From the NCBI GenBank assembly GCA_905215345.1, contig CAJMPR010000021.1, forward strand, positions 1-64,000: a stretch of 64,000 nucleotides of DNA, in the 5' to 3' direction. The translations under genes and the position numbers were made by a program. Within the stretch, counting starts at the first letter, position 1; each line of letters opens with the position of its first letter. Source of the stretch: an uncultured bacterium (GTDB lineage: Bacteria; Bacteroidota; Bacteroidia; Bacteroidales; Bacteroidaceae). Below the pieces are notes generated by a model. That model was given only the letters and a program-made list of their open reading frames with translations. It was not told the origin of the DNA and searched no databases. Of the stretch, positions 1 through 9,097 are shown piece by piece.

Positions 1-55
1 CGCAACCGCCGGTCAGGACGATTACTTTACCTTTGATGTCGAATAAGTTTTTCAT
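1..55 (-). CDS. SDR-family oxidoreductase (N-terminal fragment, runs off the left edge)
   Basis: Only the first 18 codons lie in the window. They read MKNLFDIKGKVIVLTGGC, the first beta-strand and start of the glycine-rich TGxxxGxG nucleotide-binding loop of short-chain dehydrogenases. The start codon is the ATG at 53-55. It is 27 bases downstream of the GH2 stop and in the same direction, so it is probably the last visible gene of the susC1-susD1-GH2 operon. In Bacteroides glycan loci such SDRs are often hexuronate reductases (fructuronate/mannonate or KduD-like), which would fit galacturonate handling here. The substrate cannot be read from this fragment. Confidence 0.72.
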   Translation of the reverse strand, partial: MKNLFDIKGKVIVLTGGC

Positions 56-82
56 ATCCAAATACAATTAATTTATTTACTT

Positions 83-3046
83 TTATTTCTTTATAGTTTC
101 GAGAAACTCTATTTCTACAATACGAAGATTATGTTTTCCTTTACGAATTTTCTTCTCCATCTCGTTGGCAGCACCTCCCGCTACTTCCACGATTTGTCCA
201 AAAGCGTCATTATCCGTAGTACTGCCTTTCAAGCGCACCGTAATAGTTTTGGAACGTACAGGCTTGTCGGTAGTCAGATGAATATAGCCCAGACTTTTCT
301 CTGTATCACCACTCCAAATCATGGTATCTCCTGCATATACCTCCAACGGATAGCTGCGTGAACGCCAACCTGTCAACTTCACGCAAATATCATCAATCTC
401 GGCTTCTTTAACCAAAGTATAAGTAATCCAGGCTGTATTCAACTGCCCGTCATTAGCCCATTCGCTCAGTTCATTGTCATCATAACTCATGACCGCCTCA
501 GCCTGATTGGCTCCCGCCAGAACCGACGCGATAGCGACATCCCGCTTCGTATCCGTATAAGACGGTATTTGCGGGGTCTCTCCTTTATCCAATCTTCCTT
601 TCAAAGTAAACTGGGGAAGGTATTCGCTCAACCCATCTACCACCATTACCGGTACAGTCTGTAAAGTAAGTGTTGCTACAGGTAGTCCTTCGGCCTCAGC
701 AGTAACCACCACTCTACCGGCTTTCGTGGTACTACGAACCAATGCACGGTTGATACCACATTCTACCGGAAGACTTGTATCCAAGACATGATTGTCCTTT
801 CCCTGCGCAATACCTCCGCGCCACTCAGCTTCTCCTTTCAGCGTGAATTTCACCATCCGATTATCCAGCGGACAACGTCTGCCTTCTTTATCGACTACTT
901 CCACTTGAAGCAGAGCCATATCCGCTCCATCTGCATGGAAACCTTCAGGATTCTGCATAACAGTCAACCTTAACTTAGCGGCTTCTCCAACAGTAGTCAA
1001 GGCATAGCGGCTGACCTCTTTCCCTTTGCCGTCATAACTTATCGCTTCCAGCTTACCCGGTTGATAAACCACTTTATCAAATGTAAATAGAAAGTTATAT
1101 TCACGTTTACCCTTACCCAATGATTTACCATTCAGGAAAAGTTCTACCTGTTCGGCATTAGACACCACATAAACGGGCTTTACCGTATTCTCCGGATAAT
1201 TCCAATGTCCTATAACATAAGTCTGATATTTATCAGTATCCACCCAGCCGTTCCACATCACCTGATGGGCAAAGAAAGCATCCTTCTCTATACGCATCGG
1301 ATCAGTAACCCCGCTCCGCCGATAATTCTCCTCGCCACGATAGTGTGTATTAGAATCGGAAAAGATGATTTTAGCTCCTCCTGAATTAATTCTTAAACCG
1401 GTTCCCGGACGTTCGCGCCAATAATCATACCAACGACGAATCATTTCAACAGCCAACATATCCTGATTATGATTATAATCAGTTGCAGGTGCGTTACGGT
1501 ATAAAGGTCCTGCACCTTCTTTATGGAAAGGGAAACTGAATTCATCCCAGTATTTACGCAAACCTTCGTCACGACAGTATTCGGTAGACCACATCGGATG
1601 ATGCTTGCTTTTGTTTACGTATAGCATCTCACCGCCATATTCAGCTTCACGTATATCGAGCATCTCACGCGAACCGATAGCACGTCCACCGAAGGGATCG
1701 AATGTATCACGAATTCCTTTCATCTCAATCATATGTTCCCGACTGATAGACTCGTTGCCACATTCATAAAACAAGATACTCGGATTGTTACGGTTGTATA
1801 TAATAGCATCCCTCATCACCTCCGTACGTTGCTCCCACTGACGTCCTTGACGATCTTTTTCCGCATCACCGGCAGGCATAGCCTGAATCAGACCGACACG
1901 GTCACAAGATTCAACGTCTTGTTTCCACGGAGTGACATGCATCCATCGAACCAGATTACCATTGCTCTCTACCATCAAGCCATTAGAGTAGTCGCTCAAC
2001 CACGCCGGAACAGAAAGACCTACTGCCGGCCATTCATTGCTAGTGCGCTGCGCATACCCTTTCATTTGGATAACGCGGTCGTTCAACCACACTTTTCCTT
2101 CTCCGAATTTGGTCTTACGAAAACCTGTACGCGTTACTACTTCATCAAAAACCTGTTTTTTATCGTCCATCAAAGTGGTCTTCACTGTATATAAATAACC
2201 ATATCCCCAACTCCAGAAATGAATATCAGTAACTTCCGCTGTAGCCTGTACAGTTTTCATCTCTCCGGCTTTCAACATCACATCTGAACCATTGAAGGTT
2301 TTTATTAATTTACCAGCAGCATCAATTAGCGTAACCTGGTAACTGAAACGACGGGCTTCGCGGCTATCATTCTTTACCTCGGACTCCGCATGTATCTTAG
2401 CTCTGCGCCCTTTAATATCAAAATCAGTAGCGTAAATATATACCCCTTTAGTCTTGAGATTACTATATAAAGGCAAAGTCTGATAAACCTCATCTGTTAC
2501 ATACAGGAATACATTCTTGGGAAGTCCACCATAATTTGCATTAAAATTGCGATCGTTCCACTGATATTTGGAGTTGGTTCGTTTCTCACGATAAAACCAA
2601 TCATTGTCTGTACGCACCGCCAATACATTATCTCCCTCTTTCATATAAGGAGTAAGATCGAAGCCCACAGCCATAACACCATTTTCGTGTAGCCCCAAAT
2701 ACTGCCCGTTCAGATAGAATTCCCCACCCTGACGGACACCTTCAAATTCAACAAATATTTTCTTATTCTTTAAATCCGCCACCTGAAAGTGCTTTCGATA
2801 CCAAACTATCGTATCAGTAAGCTGTTCAATGGATACTTTAAAAGCCTCATCTTCATTGAACGCATGGGGCAAAGTAACCTGCTTCCAACTGCGATCATTA
2901 AATTCAGCTTTTTTAGCTTGTGGAAAATCTCCTACCTGTAAACGCCATTCACTATTAAAGTTGTACTTCTTGCGTTCTTTGGCCTGTATGTTCAACGCAA
3001 ACAAAGCTACCATAAGTAGCGTAAAAAAGAAAGATTTGTGTCTCAT
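83..3046 (-). CDS. GH2 family glycoside hydrolase, probable beta-galactosidase
   Basis: A secreted enzyme of about 987 residues. A signal peptide (FFFTLLMVALFALNIQA) follows the ATG at 3044-3046; I prefer this start because the upstream in-frame ATG at 3071 would put a polar stretch before it. The order is the GH2 sugar-binding jelly roll, an immunoglobulin-like domain, a TIM barrel and beta-sandwich extensions at the C terminus. The probable acid/base is Glu432 in ECGNES and the probable nucleophile is Glu489 in WSTEYC. It follows susC1-susD1 by 43 bases and should be in their operon. GH2 covers beta-galactosidases, glucuronidases and mannosidases. Beta-galactosidase acting on RG-I side chains is inferred from the PL9/PL11/CE12 context, not shown by the sequence. 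Confidence 0.85.
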   Translation of the reverse strand: MRHKSFFFTLLMVALFALNIQAKERKKYNFNSEWRLQVGDFPQAKKAEFNDRSWKQVTLPHAFNEDEAFKVSIEQLTDTIVWYRKHFQVADLKNKKIFVEFEGVRQGGEFYLNGQYLGLHENGVMAVGFDLTPYMKEGDNVLAVRTDNDWFYREKRTNSKYQWNDRNFNANYGGLPKNVFLYVTDEVYQTLPLYSNLKTKGVYIYATDFDIKGRRAKIHAESEVKNDSREARRFSYQVTLIDAAGKLIKTFNGSDVMLKAGEMKTVQATAEVTDIHFWSWGYGYLYTVKTTLMDDKKQVFDEVVTRTGFRKTKFGEGKVWLNDRVIQMKGYAQRTSNEWPAVGLSVPAWLSDYSNGLMVESNGNLVRWMHVTPWKQDVESCDRVGLIQAMPAGDAEKDRQGRQWEQRTEVMRDAIIYNRNNPSILFYECGNESISREHMIEMKGIRDTFDPFGGRAIGSREMLDIREAEYGGEMLYVNKSKHHPMWSTEYCRDEGLRKYWDEFSFPFHKEGAGPLYRNAPATDYNHNQDMLAVEMIRRWYDYWRERPGTGLRINSGGAKIIFSDSNTHYRGEENYRRSGVTDPMRIEKDAFFAHQVMWNGWVDTDKYQTYVIGHWNYPENTVKPVYVVSNAEQVELFLNGKSLGKGKREYNFLFTFDKVVYQPGKLEAISYDGKGKEVSRYALTTVGEAAKLRLTVMQNPEGFHADGADMALLQVEVVDKEGRRCPLDNRMVKFTLKGEAEWRGGIAQGKDNHVLDTSLPVECGINRALVRSTTKAGRVVVTAEAEGLPVATLTLQTVPVMVVDGLSEYLPQFTLKGRLDKGETPQIPSYTDTKRDVAIASVLAGANQAEAVMSYDDNELSEWANDGQLNTAWITYTLVKEAEIDDICVKLTGWRSRSYPLEVYAGDTMIWSGDTEKSLGYIHLTTDKPVRSKTITVRLKGSTTDNDAFGQIVEVAGGAANEMEKKIRKGKHNLRIVEIEFLETIKK

Positions 3047-3089
3047 CGTTATATAATTATCATTATTTATCATTGCTATTTGTTATCTC

Positions 3090-4667
3090 TTATCGGTATG
3101 CTTCATTCTGTTGGTACAGTCCTTCTTTTGCCTTCATCTGCGTATCCGGAATAGGATAGAGATAAGTACCTACCTTGACATTACTCACATAATTCATGTA
3201 AGTAGGGCGAATAATCGTACCGTTTTCATCGGTAGCTTTACGTAAAAACTTTGCTTTTACTTTTTCTATATACGTATTGTGTCGCACAATGTCATGCCAA
3301 CGAATCCCCTCAAAAGCAAGTTCCCTACGACGCTCGTCATCGACGCATTGTCGGAAAATTTCATCTGTCGTTTTTTGTGCAGCGGTCAATTCCGCCAATC
3401 CTGCACGAGTACGTATTTTATTCACCAGACTCACTCCTTCCGAAGTAGCACCTACAAGTTCTGCATACATCAACATAACATCTTCCAGACGAATCAAGGG
3501 ATAATTAATGGGGAAATAGGTCCGGTCTACAATCAGTCCGTCAATATCACTATACCCTAATTCCTTTCTTTTGATTTTGTGTTCAAAGAATTTTGTGAAA
3601 TAACTCTTTTTTGAATCTACTGTAGCGGCATAACGTACATCCGCTTTATTCTCTTTATACAAGTCCGCCAATCCTATATCACAGGTATTCTTGTTACCGG
3701 ACATTTGGATTCCGACATAATCTGTACCTACATTGGGTACTGACATAAAAACTATAGGGTTACCATAATCCTTTTCAGCTACATACTGTATCTCGAAGAT
3801 ATGATACTTGTTATCGTTGTCACTAATCCAGATACGTTTCCACTCTTCACCATCTTTTGCCCAATATTTACCGGTGGCGTTGGCATAATCTATTACCTCC
3901 TTCAATACATCTTTGGCACTGTCGGCTTTTTCCGTGTCATACAATGGGTATCCTGACATTGTCAGATACACCCTTCCCAGCAGTGCCTTAGCCGCCACTT
4001 GCGTCGCACGTCCCGCCTTAGCTATATTTCCATCGGAAGTATAAGCACTTTCCCGCATATTATCTATCGCATAGTGAAGATCGGGAATAATCACTTGCTC
4101 ATATATATCAGCCGCTTCTGATTGTGGAATACTCATCGCCTCTTCCGAGGTAAGCGATTTGGTAGAAACAGGTACACGACCAAAATATCTTACCAGCTCA
4201 AAGTAAGCATACGCACGCAGAAACCTTACCTCAGCCATGAATGTAGCTTTTACATCCACCGTTTCATCGACCGTGTCAAACTCAAGCCCATCTACCTTTT
4301 CGAGGAAAAGATTGGAGCGGGCGATAATCTCATAAAGGTCATTCCATGCGCTATTCAGGGTGGATGTTGTATAAATGTTGGGATTAAAGACACTGATGTC
4401 CATATAATCCCGCTGTTTGTCATCAGCCGGTTCAGTCCATACATCATCCGAACGCCCGTCGGACAAGAGTAGACAATATTCCGACAAGGGAAGCAATCCG
4501 TTATACACACCTAGCAATGCCTGTTCTGCCTGAACGGGCGTTTTAAAGAAATCGTTAGTGGCACGAGCTGCAGGAGATTTCACATCCAGCCAGCCCTCAC
4601 AAGCCACCAATGCAACAGCAAAACCGATCCATAGAATAATACGGAAAAGAGATTGATATGTTTTCAT
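3090..4667 (-). CDS. SusD-like surface glycan-binding lipoprotein (pair 1)
   Basis: A 525-residue RagB/SusD protein. The lipobox ends at Cys23 (VALVAC), so it should be lipid-anchored at the cell surface, where it caps the partner TonB-dependent transporter and delivers oligosaccharide. Family features include the N-terminal GWLDVKSPAA start, helical TPR-like repeats, and the ERRRELAFEGIRWHDIVRH segment near residues 450-470 that is typical of the C-terminal half of SusD proteins. It lies 14 bases after susC1, the usual order and spacing. Ligand specificity cannot be read from sequence; RG-I fragments are inferred from the neighbours. Confidence 0.95.
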   Translation of the reverse strand: MKTYQSLFRIILWIGFAVALVACEGWLDVKSPAARATNDFFKTPVQAEQALLGVYNGLLPLSEYCLLLSDGRSDDVWTEPADDKQRDYMDISVFNPNIYTTSTLNSAWNDLYEIIARSNLFLEKVDGLEFDTVDETVDVKATFMAEVRFLRAYAYFELVRYFGRVPVSTKSLTSEEAMSIPQSEAADIYEQVIIPDLHYAIDNMRESAYTSDGNIAKAGRATQVAAKALLGRVYLTMSGYPLYDTEKADSAKDVLKEVIDYANATGKYWAKDGEEWKRIWISDNDNKYHIFEIQYVAEKDYGNPIVFMSVPNVGTDYVGIQMSGNKNTCDIGLADLYKENKADVRYAATVDSKKSYFTKFFEHKIKRKELGYSDIDGLIVDRTYFPINYPLIRLEDVMLMYAELVGATSEGVSLVNKIRTRAGLAELTAAQKTTDEIFRQCVDDERRRELAFEGIRWHDIVRHNTYIEKVKAKFLRKATDENGTIIRPTYMNYVSNVKVGTYLYPIPDTQMKAKEGLYQQNEAYR

Positions 4668-4681
4668 AAGTCTTTTAGTTT

Positions 4682-7600
4682 TTAGAAAGTGAAGTTTGCG
4701 CCAATCGTATATGTTCTCGCCTGAGGATATGCATTATTACCACGATTCTCAGGAGAATATCCGCCATCATATTTATCCCACATCCAAAGGTTCTCAACCG
4801 TACAGTAAACCCGTGCATTGCGAACTATCTTCTGACTTATGGGTAGTTTATAACCTAATGTCACATTCTTAATCCGAATATAGTCTGAACTGTATAACCA
4901 GCGGGTATCACGGAGTTCTCCGGTAGTGGAATCCAAAGCAGGAGTTTTACCATCACCCGGTTCTTCTTCGGACTTCCATCGGTTCTTCCACCAAGAGAAT
5001 AAATTCTGCGAATAAGCCATACCTGGATTATCCATATAGCGACCGGGAGACATACTATAAAGCATTCCACCAAATTGTGCCGTGCACAAGACTGAAAAAT
5101 CGAAATTTTTATAGGTCAGCTTATTGGTCATACCAAGCGTATAGTCAGGACTGGGTTTTCCAACCAAAGTACGATCATCGTCATTAATCACGCCATCGTC
5201 ATTGACATCGCGGTATCTGGTATCACCCAGTTGCGTACCTTTCCGAACCGGATATTTCCTTAAATCATCGGCATATTGATATACCCCCACAGCATCATAC
5301 ATATAAAAACTGCGCATAGGCTGCCCAATCATCAGAACCTGTGTATTGCTATTACTAAAAACGCTTTCATTCTTTCCCAAATCCGTAACTTCATTCGTAT
5401 TATACGACACATTGAAGGAGGTAGTCCATTTAAGAGGTCCCGTAAGGTTCTGACTTTGCAATTCCAGTTCAAAGCCCTTGTTCTGTATTTCTCCCACATT
5501 GTCCCACATTGTGCTGAAGCCGATGATACCGGGCATTGTCACCTTATATAAAAGCGCTGTAGTCTTCTTCTGGTAATAATCCAATGATACAGAAAGACGG
5601 TTGTTATACAAAGAGAAATCAGTACCAATATTCCAACTGTACACCTTTTCCCAAGTCAGTTCATCAATATCCAGCGAACTCGGCGCATATCCATTAAGTA
5701 GCGATCCTCCCAATGAATAATTGGCACTTGACATCAGTCCTTGTGCCGCACCATCAGAAATAGAGTTGTTGCCATTAGCTCCCCAGCTTCCGCGAAGTTT
5801 CAGCGAATTAATAACAAATTCTTCAGGCCAAAAGCGTTCATTAGAGATACGGTACGCAACCGACATTGCCGGGAACATGCCCCAACGCCTATCCTTGCCA
5901 AACTTAGACGAACCGTCACGACGCAAACTTGCTGTAAACAAATAACGGTTATCATATTCATATTGCAAACGGCCGAAGAAGGAGGCCATACGTACCGGGT
6001 ATCCAATACTGGCATAAGCCGTAGTCAAATCGACATCAACCATATCGAAACCTTCCAACAAATTATCGGGGAAGTGCGTAGCAGCCAGTCGGGAAGAATT
6101 AGAAGTACTCGATTCCGCCGAGAATCCCAACATTCCTCCTACTGTATGTTTCCCGAAAGTATTATCGTAGTTCAGCACTGTCTGAAACAGATAAGAATGT
6201 TTACGGCTATCTCTCCGATCTCCTGTGGCATAATATCCTTCACCCGTACTCCATCGATTGGACACAGAGCTGGGAACAAAGCTACGTTGCTGTGCATTTC
6301 TGAAATCATACGATCCTGTGATTTCCGCTCTTAACCCTTTCCATATATCGGCTCGAATAAAAGCTGAAGTACCAATACGTGAATCTTCCGATGCTTTGGA
6401 ACTTTTTTCCAAAACAGCCAACGGGCTTACTCGGCTTCCAGCCCAACCATAATTACTGTACGGTTCGGCACCGGTATATAGTCCTGCATCAGGTTCAGCT
6501 ACCGGCACCATCGTCAACACGCTCACCGCATCAGCATTTCCTCCTTTATTCCATGACATAGAAGGAGCCAGATTCATGCCAATGGTGATTCTATCAAAGA
6601 TTGTGGTTTGCAAATTTACACGCATATTGAGTCGTTTGTAAGAAGTAGCCACAGCAATACCTTGTTGGTCTACATATCCTAAACTCACCCTGTAACTTGA
6701 CTTTTCCGTACTATTGGATAGAGAAAGGGTATAGTTTTGTTTAGGCGCCAACCGGAACACTTCATCTTGCCAGTCTATCAGTCTCAAGCTCCCATAACCT
6801 GACTGCGTCCAACGTGGATCGTTCACCATATTGGTTTTAACAGAACCGTTCGTAAATGCCAAACGAAGTTCATAGTCATCATTAGCCGTTGCCCCCAACG
6901 GTCCATACTCTTCTACATACTTCCGATTATTATAGTCCGTTCGCCAGGCAATCCATTCCTCAGGTGAAAGAATATCCAGTTTCTTCTCCATCTGCTGAAT
7001 GCCGAAAGATGCGGAAAACTGCACAGTTACTTTTTCTGATTTTTGTGCTGTCTTAGTTTTAATAAGAATAACACCATTAGCGCCTCGCGAACCATAAATA
7101 GCAGAAGATGAAGCGTCTTTCAAAACATCGATAGACTCAATATCATCCGGATTAAGACTGTTCAGGTCGTCTACGGGTATACCGTCTATAACATAGAGTG
7201 GTTGGTCACTTGCATTGATAGAAGCAGCTCCACGTATATGTACCTCCAATTCACCACCCGGGGCGCCGCTATTAGTACTAATCTCAACACCTGCCAATTG
7301 TCCTTGTAGAGATGAAAGCACATTCTCATTCGGGCGATCTTCCATTTTCTCTCCTTTAAGAGTAGCGATGGCACCCGTTACATTTCCTTTTTTTGCAGTA
7401 CCATAACCGATAACCACCACTTCATCCAGCGCCAAATCGGCAACTTTCAGTTTCACATTGAATGCTTCCTTACCGGTCAAAGCCAACGTTTCAGTCTTAT
7501 ATCCTACATAAGAAACTTCCATAGTCTTAGCATCAGTAGGTATGGAGAGCTTGAACTGTCCGTCCAGACCGGTGACAGTCATACTATTAGTCCCCTTCAC

Positions 7601-7783
7601 TATTACGGTAGCTCCGATAGCCGGCTCCCCCGTTTCGTCAACCACTGTTCCCCTAATGATGCGACTCTGTGCCCACGCAGTTGTAGCACATAGTGCCAAA
7701 ATCGATAATGTCAGTACCGGCACCTTTCTTAAATATGCCAAGCGGAATAAATATTTCATAAAAAGCAATAGTGTGTATTTCAT
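4682..7783 (-). CDS. SusC-like TonB-dependent outer-membrane transporter (pair 1)
   Basis: 1033 residues, the normal length for SusC. A signal peptide ends near ATTAWAQ. Then come a carboxypeptidase-D-like regulatory domain (about 42-120, with the GTVVDETGEPAIGATV motif), the TonB box and plug (DEVVVIGYG near 123, then the DVLKDASSSAIYGSRGANG signature), and a long beta-barrel ending in an aromatic Phe (IGANFTF). It imports oligosaccharides across the outer membrane using TonB energy, with the adjacent SusD as lid. The start could also be the ATG nine codons in (7759). Its promoter has TATCTTTG at 7819-7826 and a candidate HTCS site 21 bases further upstream. Confidence 0.95.
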   Translation of the reverse strand: MKYTLLLFMKYLFRLAYLRKVPVLTLSILALCATTAWAQSRIIRGTVVDETGEPAIGATVIVKGTNSMTVTGLDGQFKLSIPTDAKTMEVSYVGYKTETLALTGKEAFNVKLKVADLALDEVVVIGYGTAKKGNVTGAIATLKGEKMEDRPNENVLSSLQGQLAGVEISTNSGAPGGELEVHIRGAASINASDQPLYVIDGIPVDDLNSLNPDDIESIDVLKDASSSAIYGSRGANGVILIKTKTAQKSEKVTVQFSASFGIQQMEKKLDILSPEEWIAWRTDYNNRKYVEEYGPLGATANDDYELRLAFTNGSVKTNMVNDPRWTQSGYGSLRLIDWQDEVFRLAPKQNYTLSLSNSTEKSSYRVSLGYVDQQGIAVATSYKRLNMRVNLQTTIFDRITIGMNLAPSMSWNKGGNADAVSVLTMVPVAEPDAGLYTGAEPYSNYGWAGSRVSPLAVLEKSSKASEDSRIGTSAFIRADIWKGLRAEITGSYDFRNAQQRSFVPSSVSNRWSTGEGYYATGDRRDSRKHSYLFQTVLNYDNTFGKHTVGGMLGFSAESSTSNSSRLAATHFPDNLLEGFDMVDVDLTTAYASIGYPVRMASFFGRLQYEYDNRYLFTASLRRDGSSKFGKDRRWGMFPAMSVAYRISNERFWPEEFVINSLKLRGSWGANGNNSISDGAAQGLMSSANYSLGGSLLNGYAPSSLDIDELTWEKVYSWNIGTDFSLYNNRLSVSLDYYQKKTTALLYKVTMPGIIGFSTMWDNVGEIQNKGFELELQSQNLTGPLKWTTSFNVSYNTNEVTDLGKNESVFSNSNTQVLMIGQPMRSFYMYDAVGVYQYADDLRKYPVRKGTQLGDTRYRDVNDDGVINDDDRTLVGKPSPDYTLGMTNKLTYKNFDFSVLCTAQFGGMLYSMSPGRYMDNPGMAYSQNLFSWWKNRWKSEEEPGDGKTPALDSTTGELRDTRWLYSSDYIRIKNVTLGYKLPISQKIVRNARVYCTVENLWMWDKYDGGYSPENRGNNAYPQARTYTIGANFTF

Positions 7784-7818
7784 AATACCAATTAATAAAG
7801 TCTTTCATTTTATATATG

Positions 7819-7826
7819 CAAAGATA
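7819..7826 (-). promoter_or_regulatory. Promoter -7 box of the susC1 operon
   Basis: On the minus strand this reads TATCTTTG, a match to the Bacteroides TAnnTTTG element. It sits about 36 bases before the susC1 start. A 13-base stretch including it (CAAAGATAAGCAG on the plus strand) recurs at the fimbrillin operon promoter (12941). No clear -33 TTTG is present, which is usual for activator-dependent PUL promoters. Confidence 0.65.
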
Positions 7827-7847
7827 AGCAGCAGAATCAGTCCGCAC

Positions 7848-7862
7848 ATGTAATTATGTACA
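7848..7862 (-). promoter_or_regulatory. Candidate HTCS operator upstream of susC1
   Basis: The minus strand reads TGTACATAATTACAT. This matches the motif TGWACA-N4-TACAT that also occurs before the GQSN esterase, PL11 and NodB genes. There are exactly 21 bases between the motif and the -7 box, as in two of the other three cases. Binding by the HTCS encoded at 17091-21440 is inferred from which genes carry the motif. Confidence 0.5.
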
Positions 7863-7958
7863 GAAAGGATGCAAAAAAACGCACAGTAGGCAGTTGTCCG
7901 GTTGTCTGCGAATATAAAAAGCGCTTTATACATGCAACGTATAATCGTATAGGCTATT

Positions 7959-7973
7959 TGAACAATTTTACAT
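7959..7973 (+). promoter_or_regulatory. Candidate HTCS operator upstream of the GQSN esterase
   Basis: Reads TGAACAATTTTACAT, one base off the TGTACA half of the shared motif and perfect in the TACAT half. It lies exactly 21 bases upstream of the TAACTTTG box at 7995, the same spacing as at susC1 and PL11. The divergent susC1 site lies about 100 bases away. Confidence 0.45.
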
Positions 7974-7994
7974 GTACAGCTGAAAGATGTTGCG

Positions 7995-8002
7995 TAACTT
8001 TG
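7995..8002 (+). promoter_or_regulatory. Promoter -7 box of the GQSN esterase
   Basis: TAACTTTG matches TAnnTTTG and gives a leader of roughly 23 bases to the ATG at 8032. The box is enclosed by a perfect inverted repeat, TGTTGC-N8-GCAACA (7988-8007). The repeat could be a repressor site or an RNA start-site hairpin, or simply chance. Confidence 0.6.
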
Positions 8003-8031
8003 CAACAACCAAACTAAAACCCCAAAATATC

Positions 8032-8940
8032 ATGAGAAAAGTTCTATTAATTATGGCCACTCTATTTTCATTGACCGTCTTTGGAAAAGGAAAAGATAAA
8101 CAGCCTGCAACGGTCATTATTACAGCCGGACAATCAAACACAGACGGGCGTGTACTAAACAATGCATTACCCGACTATATTCAACAAAACAAGTATAAGT
8201 ACTGCCAATGGTGCTATGGAAGTGCCGGAAAACTACAGACAGAAGGCTTCGAGGTATTTTGGCCCCGTATGGTACATCAGGCACGTCCAGGCAGGTGGGC
8301 TTATGATGCTGTTACCTATTACTGGCTGGAACAAGCTATTCAAAAAGATTTTTATGTTGTGAAATGGTCTTTGGGTGGAACAGCTATTGATACCGGATGC
8401 AGCAGTACCAGTGGTAAATATTGGTCAGCAGATCCAAAATGGTTGGCAAGCAATCACTCTACTGCTACCGGCGGAAAATCACTTTTGCTCTCCTTTACCG
8501 AAGAGATTGCCTCTTGTATTGATAACAAACTCAGTAAACTCCCTGAAGGATACGAGATAAAAGCGTTCTTGTGGCATCAAGGAGAGAGCGACAGGCACAA
8601 AGGGAAGAATTATTATATGAATTTGAAAGCAGTAATAGAGTATGTACGTAACTTCTTAATTGAAAAAACCGGAGAAAAGAAATATAAAAACCTGCCATTT
8701 CTATGTGGCACAGTAGCCCGCAATAATAAGCAATACAGTGCCGACGTAGAAGCAGCCCTTTATCAACTCGCCAAAGAAGACAAGAATTTCTATGTTATAG
8801 ATATGTCAAAAGGTGAATTACAAAATGACCAACTTCATTTCACTGCTAAATCAGCAGAATACTTGGGAATTGAAATGTACAATAAGCTGGTTGACTTGGG
8901 AGTTACTGGTAAGAAAGCAAAGAAAATAGGTATTAAATAG
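8032..8940 (+). CDS. Secreted SGNH-type carbohydrate esterase (GQSN / sialate O-acetylesterase-like)
   Basis: About 302 residues after choosing the ATG at 8032; the ORF extends to 7987, but only the later start gives a signal peptide (LLIMATLFSLTVFG) and lies downstream of the -7 box. The catalytic serine is Ser35 in TAGQSN. The block with WHQGES is near the middle, and the Asp-His pair is Asp266/His269 in DQLH. These are the blocks of the sialate O-acetylesterase (SASA) clan. The protein is shorter than typical two-domain SASA proteins. In this locus the likely role is removing acetyl groups from RG-I galacturonate. It is transcribed alone, ends in a strong terminator, and carries a candidate HTCS site. 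The exact CAZy family is uncertain. Confidence 0.8.
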   Translation: MRKVLLIMATLFSLTVFGKGKDKQPATVIITAGQSNTDGRVLNNALPDYIQQNKYKYCQWCYGSAGKLQTEGFEVFWPRMVHQARPGRWAYDAVTYYWLEQAIQKDFYVVKWSLGGTAIDTGCSSTSGKYWSADPKWLASNHSTATGGKSLLLSFTEEIASCIDNKLSKLPEGYEIKAFLWHQGESDRHKGKNYYMNLKAVIEYVRNFLIEKTGEKKYKNLPFLCGTVARNNKQYSADVEAALYQLAKEDKNFYVIDMSKGELQNDQLHFTAKSAEYLGIEMYNKLVDLGVTGKKAKKIGIK

Positions 8941-8976
8941 TTAGATTCTCATAGAAAATTTTGTGTAAGTAATGAG

Positions 8977-9016
8977 AAGGTCCGAGCTTGTGAAAGTCCG
9001 GACCTTATTTTTTTAA
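8977..9016 (+). terminator. Rho-independent terminator after the GQSN esterase
   Basis: AAGGTCCG (8977-8984) pairs with CGGACCTT (8999-9006), with a 14-base loop followed by ATTTTTTTTAA. This is a good intrinsic terminator for the plus-strand gene. Confidence 0.85.
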
Positions 9017-9097
9017 TTCTCTTCAACCTATTCTCGTATTAATTCATCCAAGAAAATATTACCGCTGAAGTGAACTAATGCTTGATATGTTATCGTT

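Noticed and set aside
5741..6334. 197-codon plus-strand ORF
   Set aside because: It is antisense to the susC1 beta-barrel region, with low-complexity translation and no promoter or family signal.
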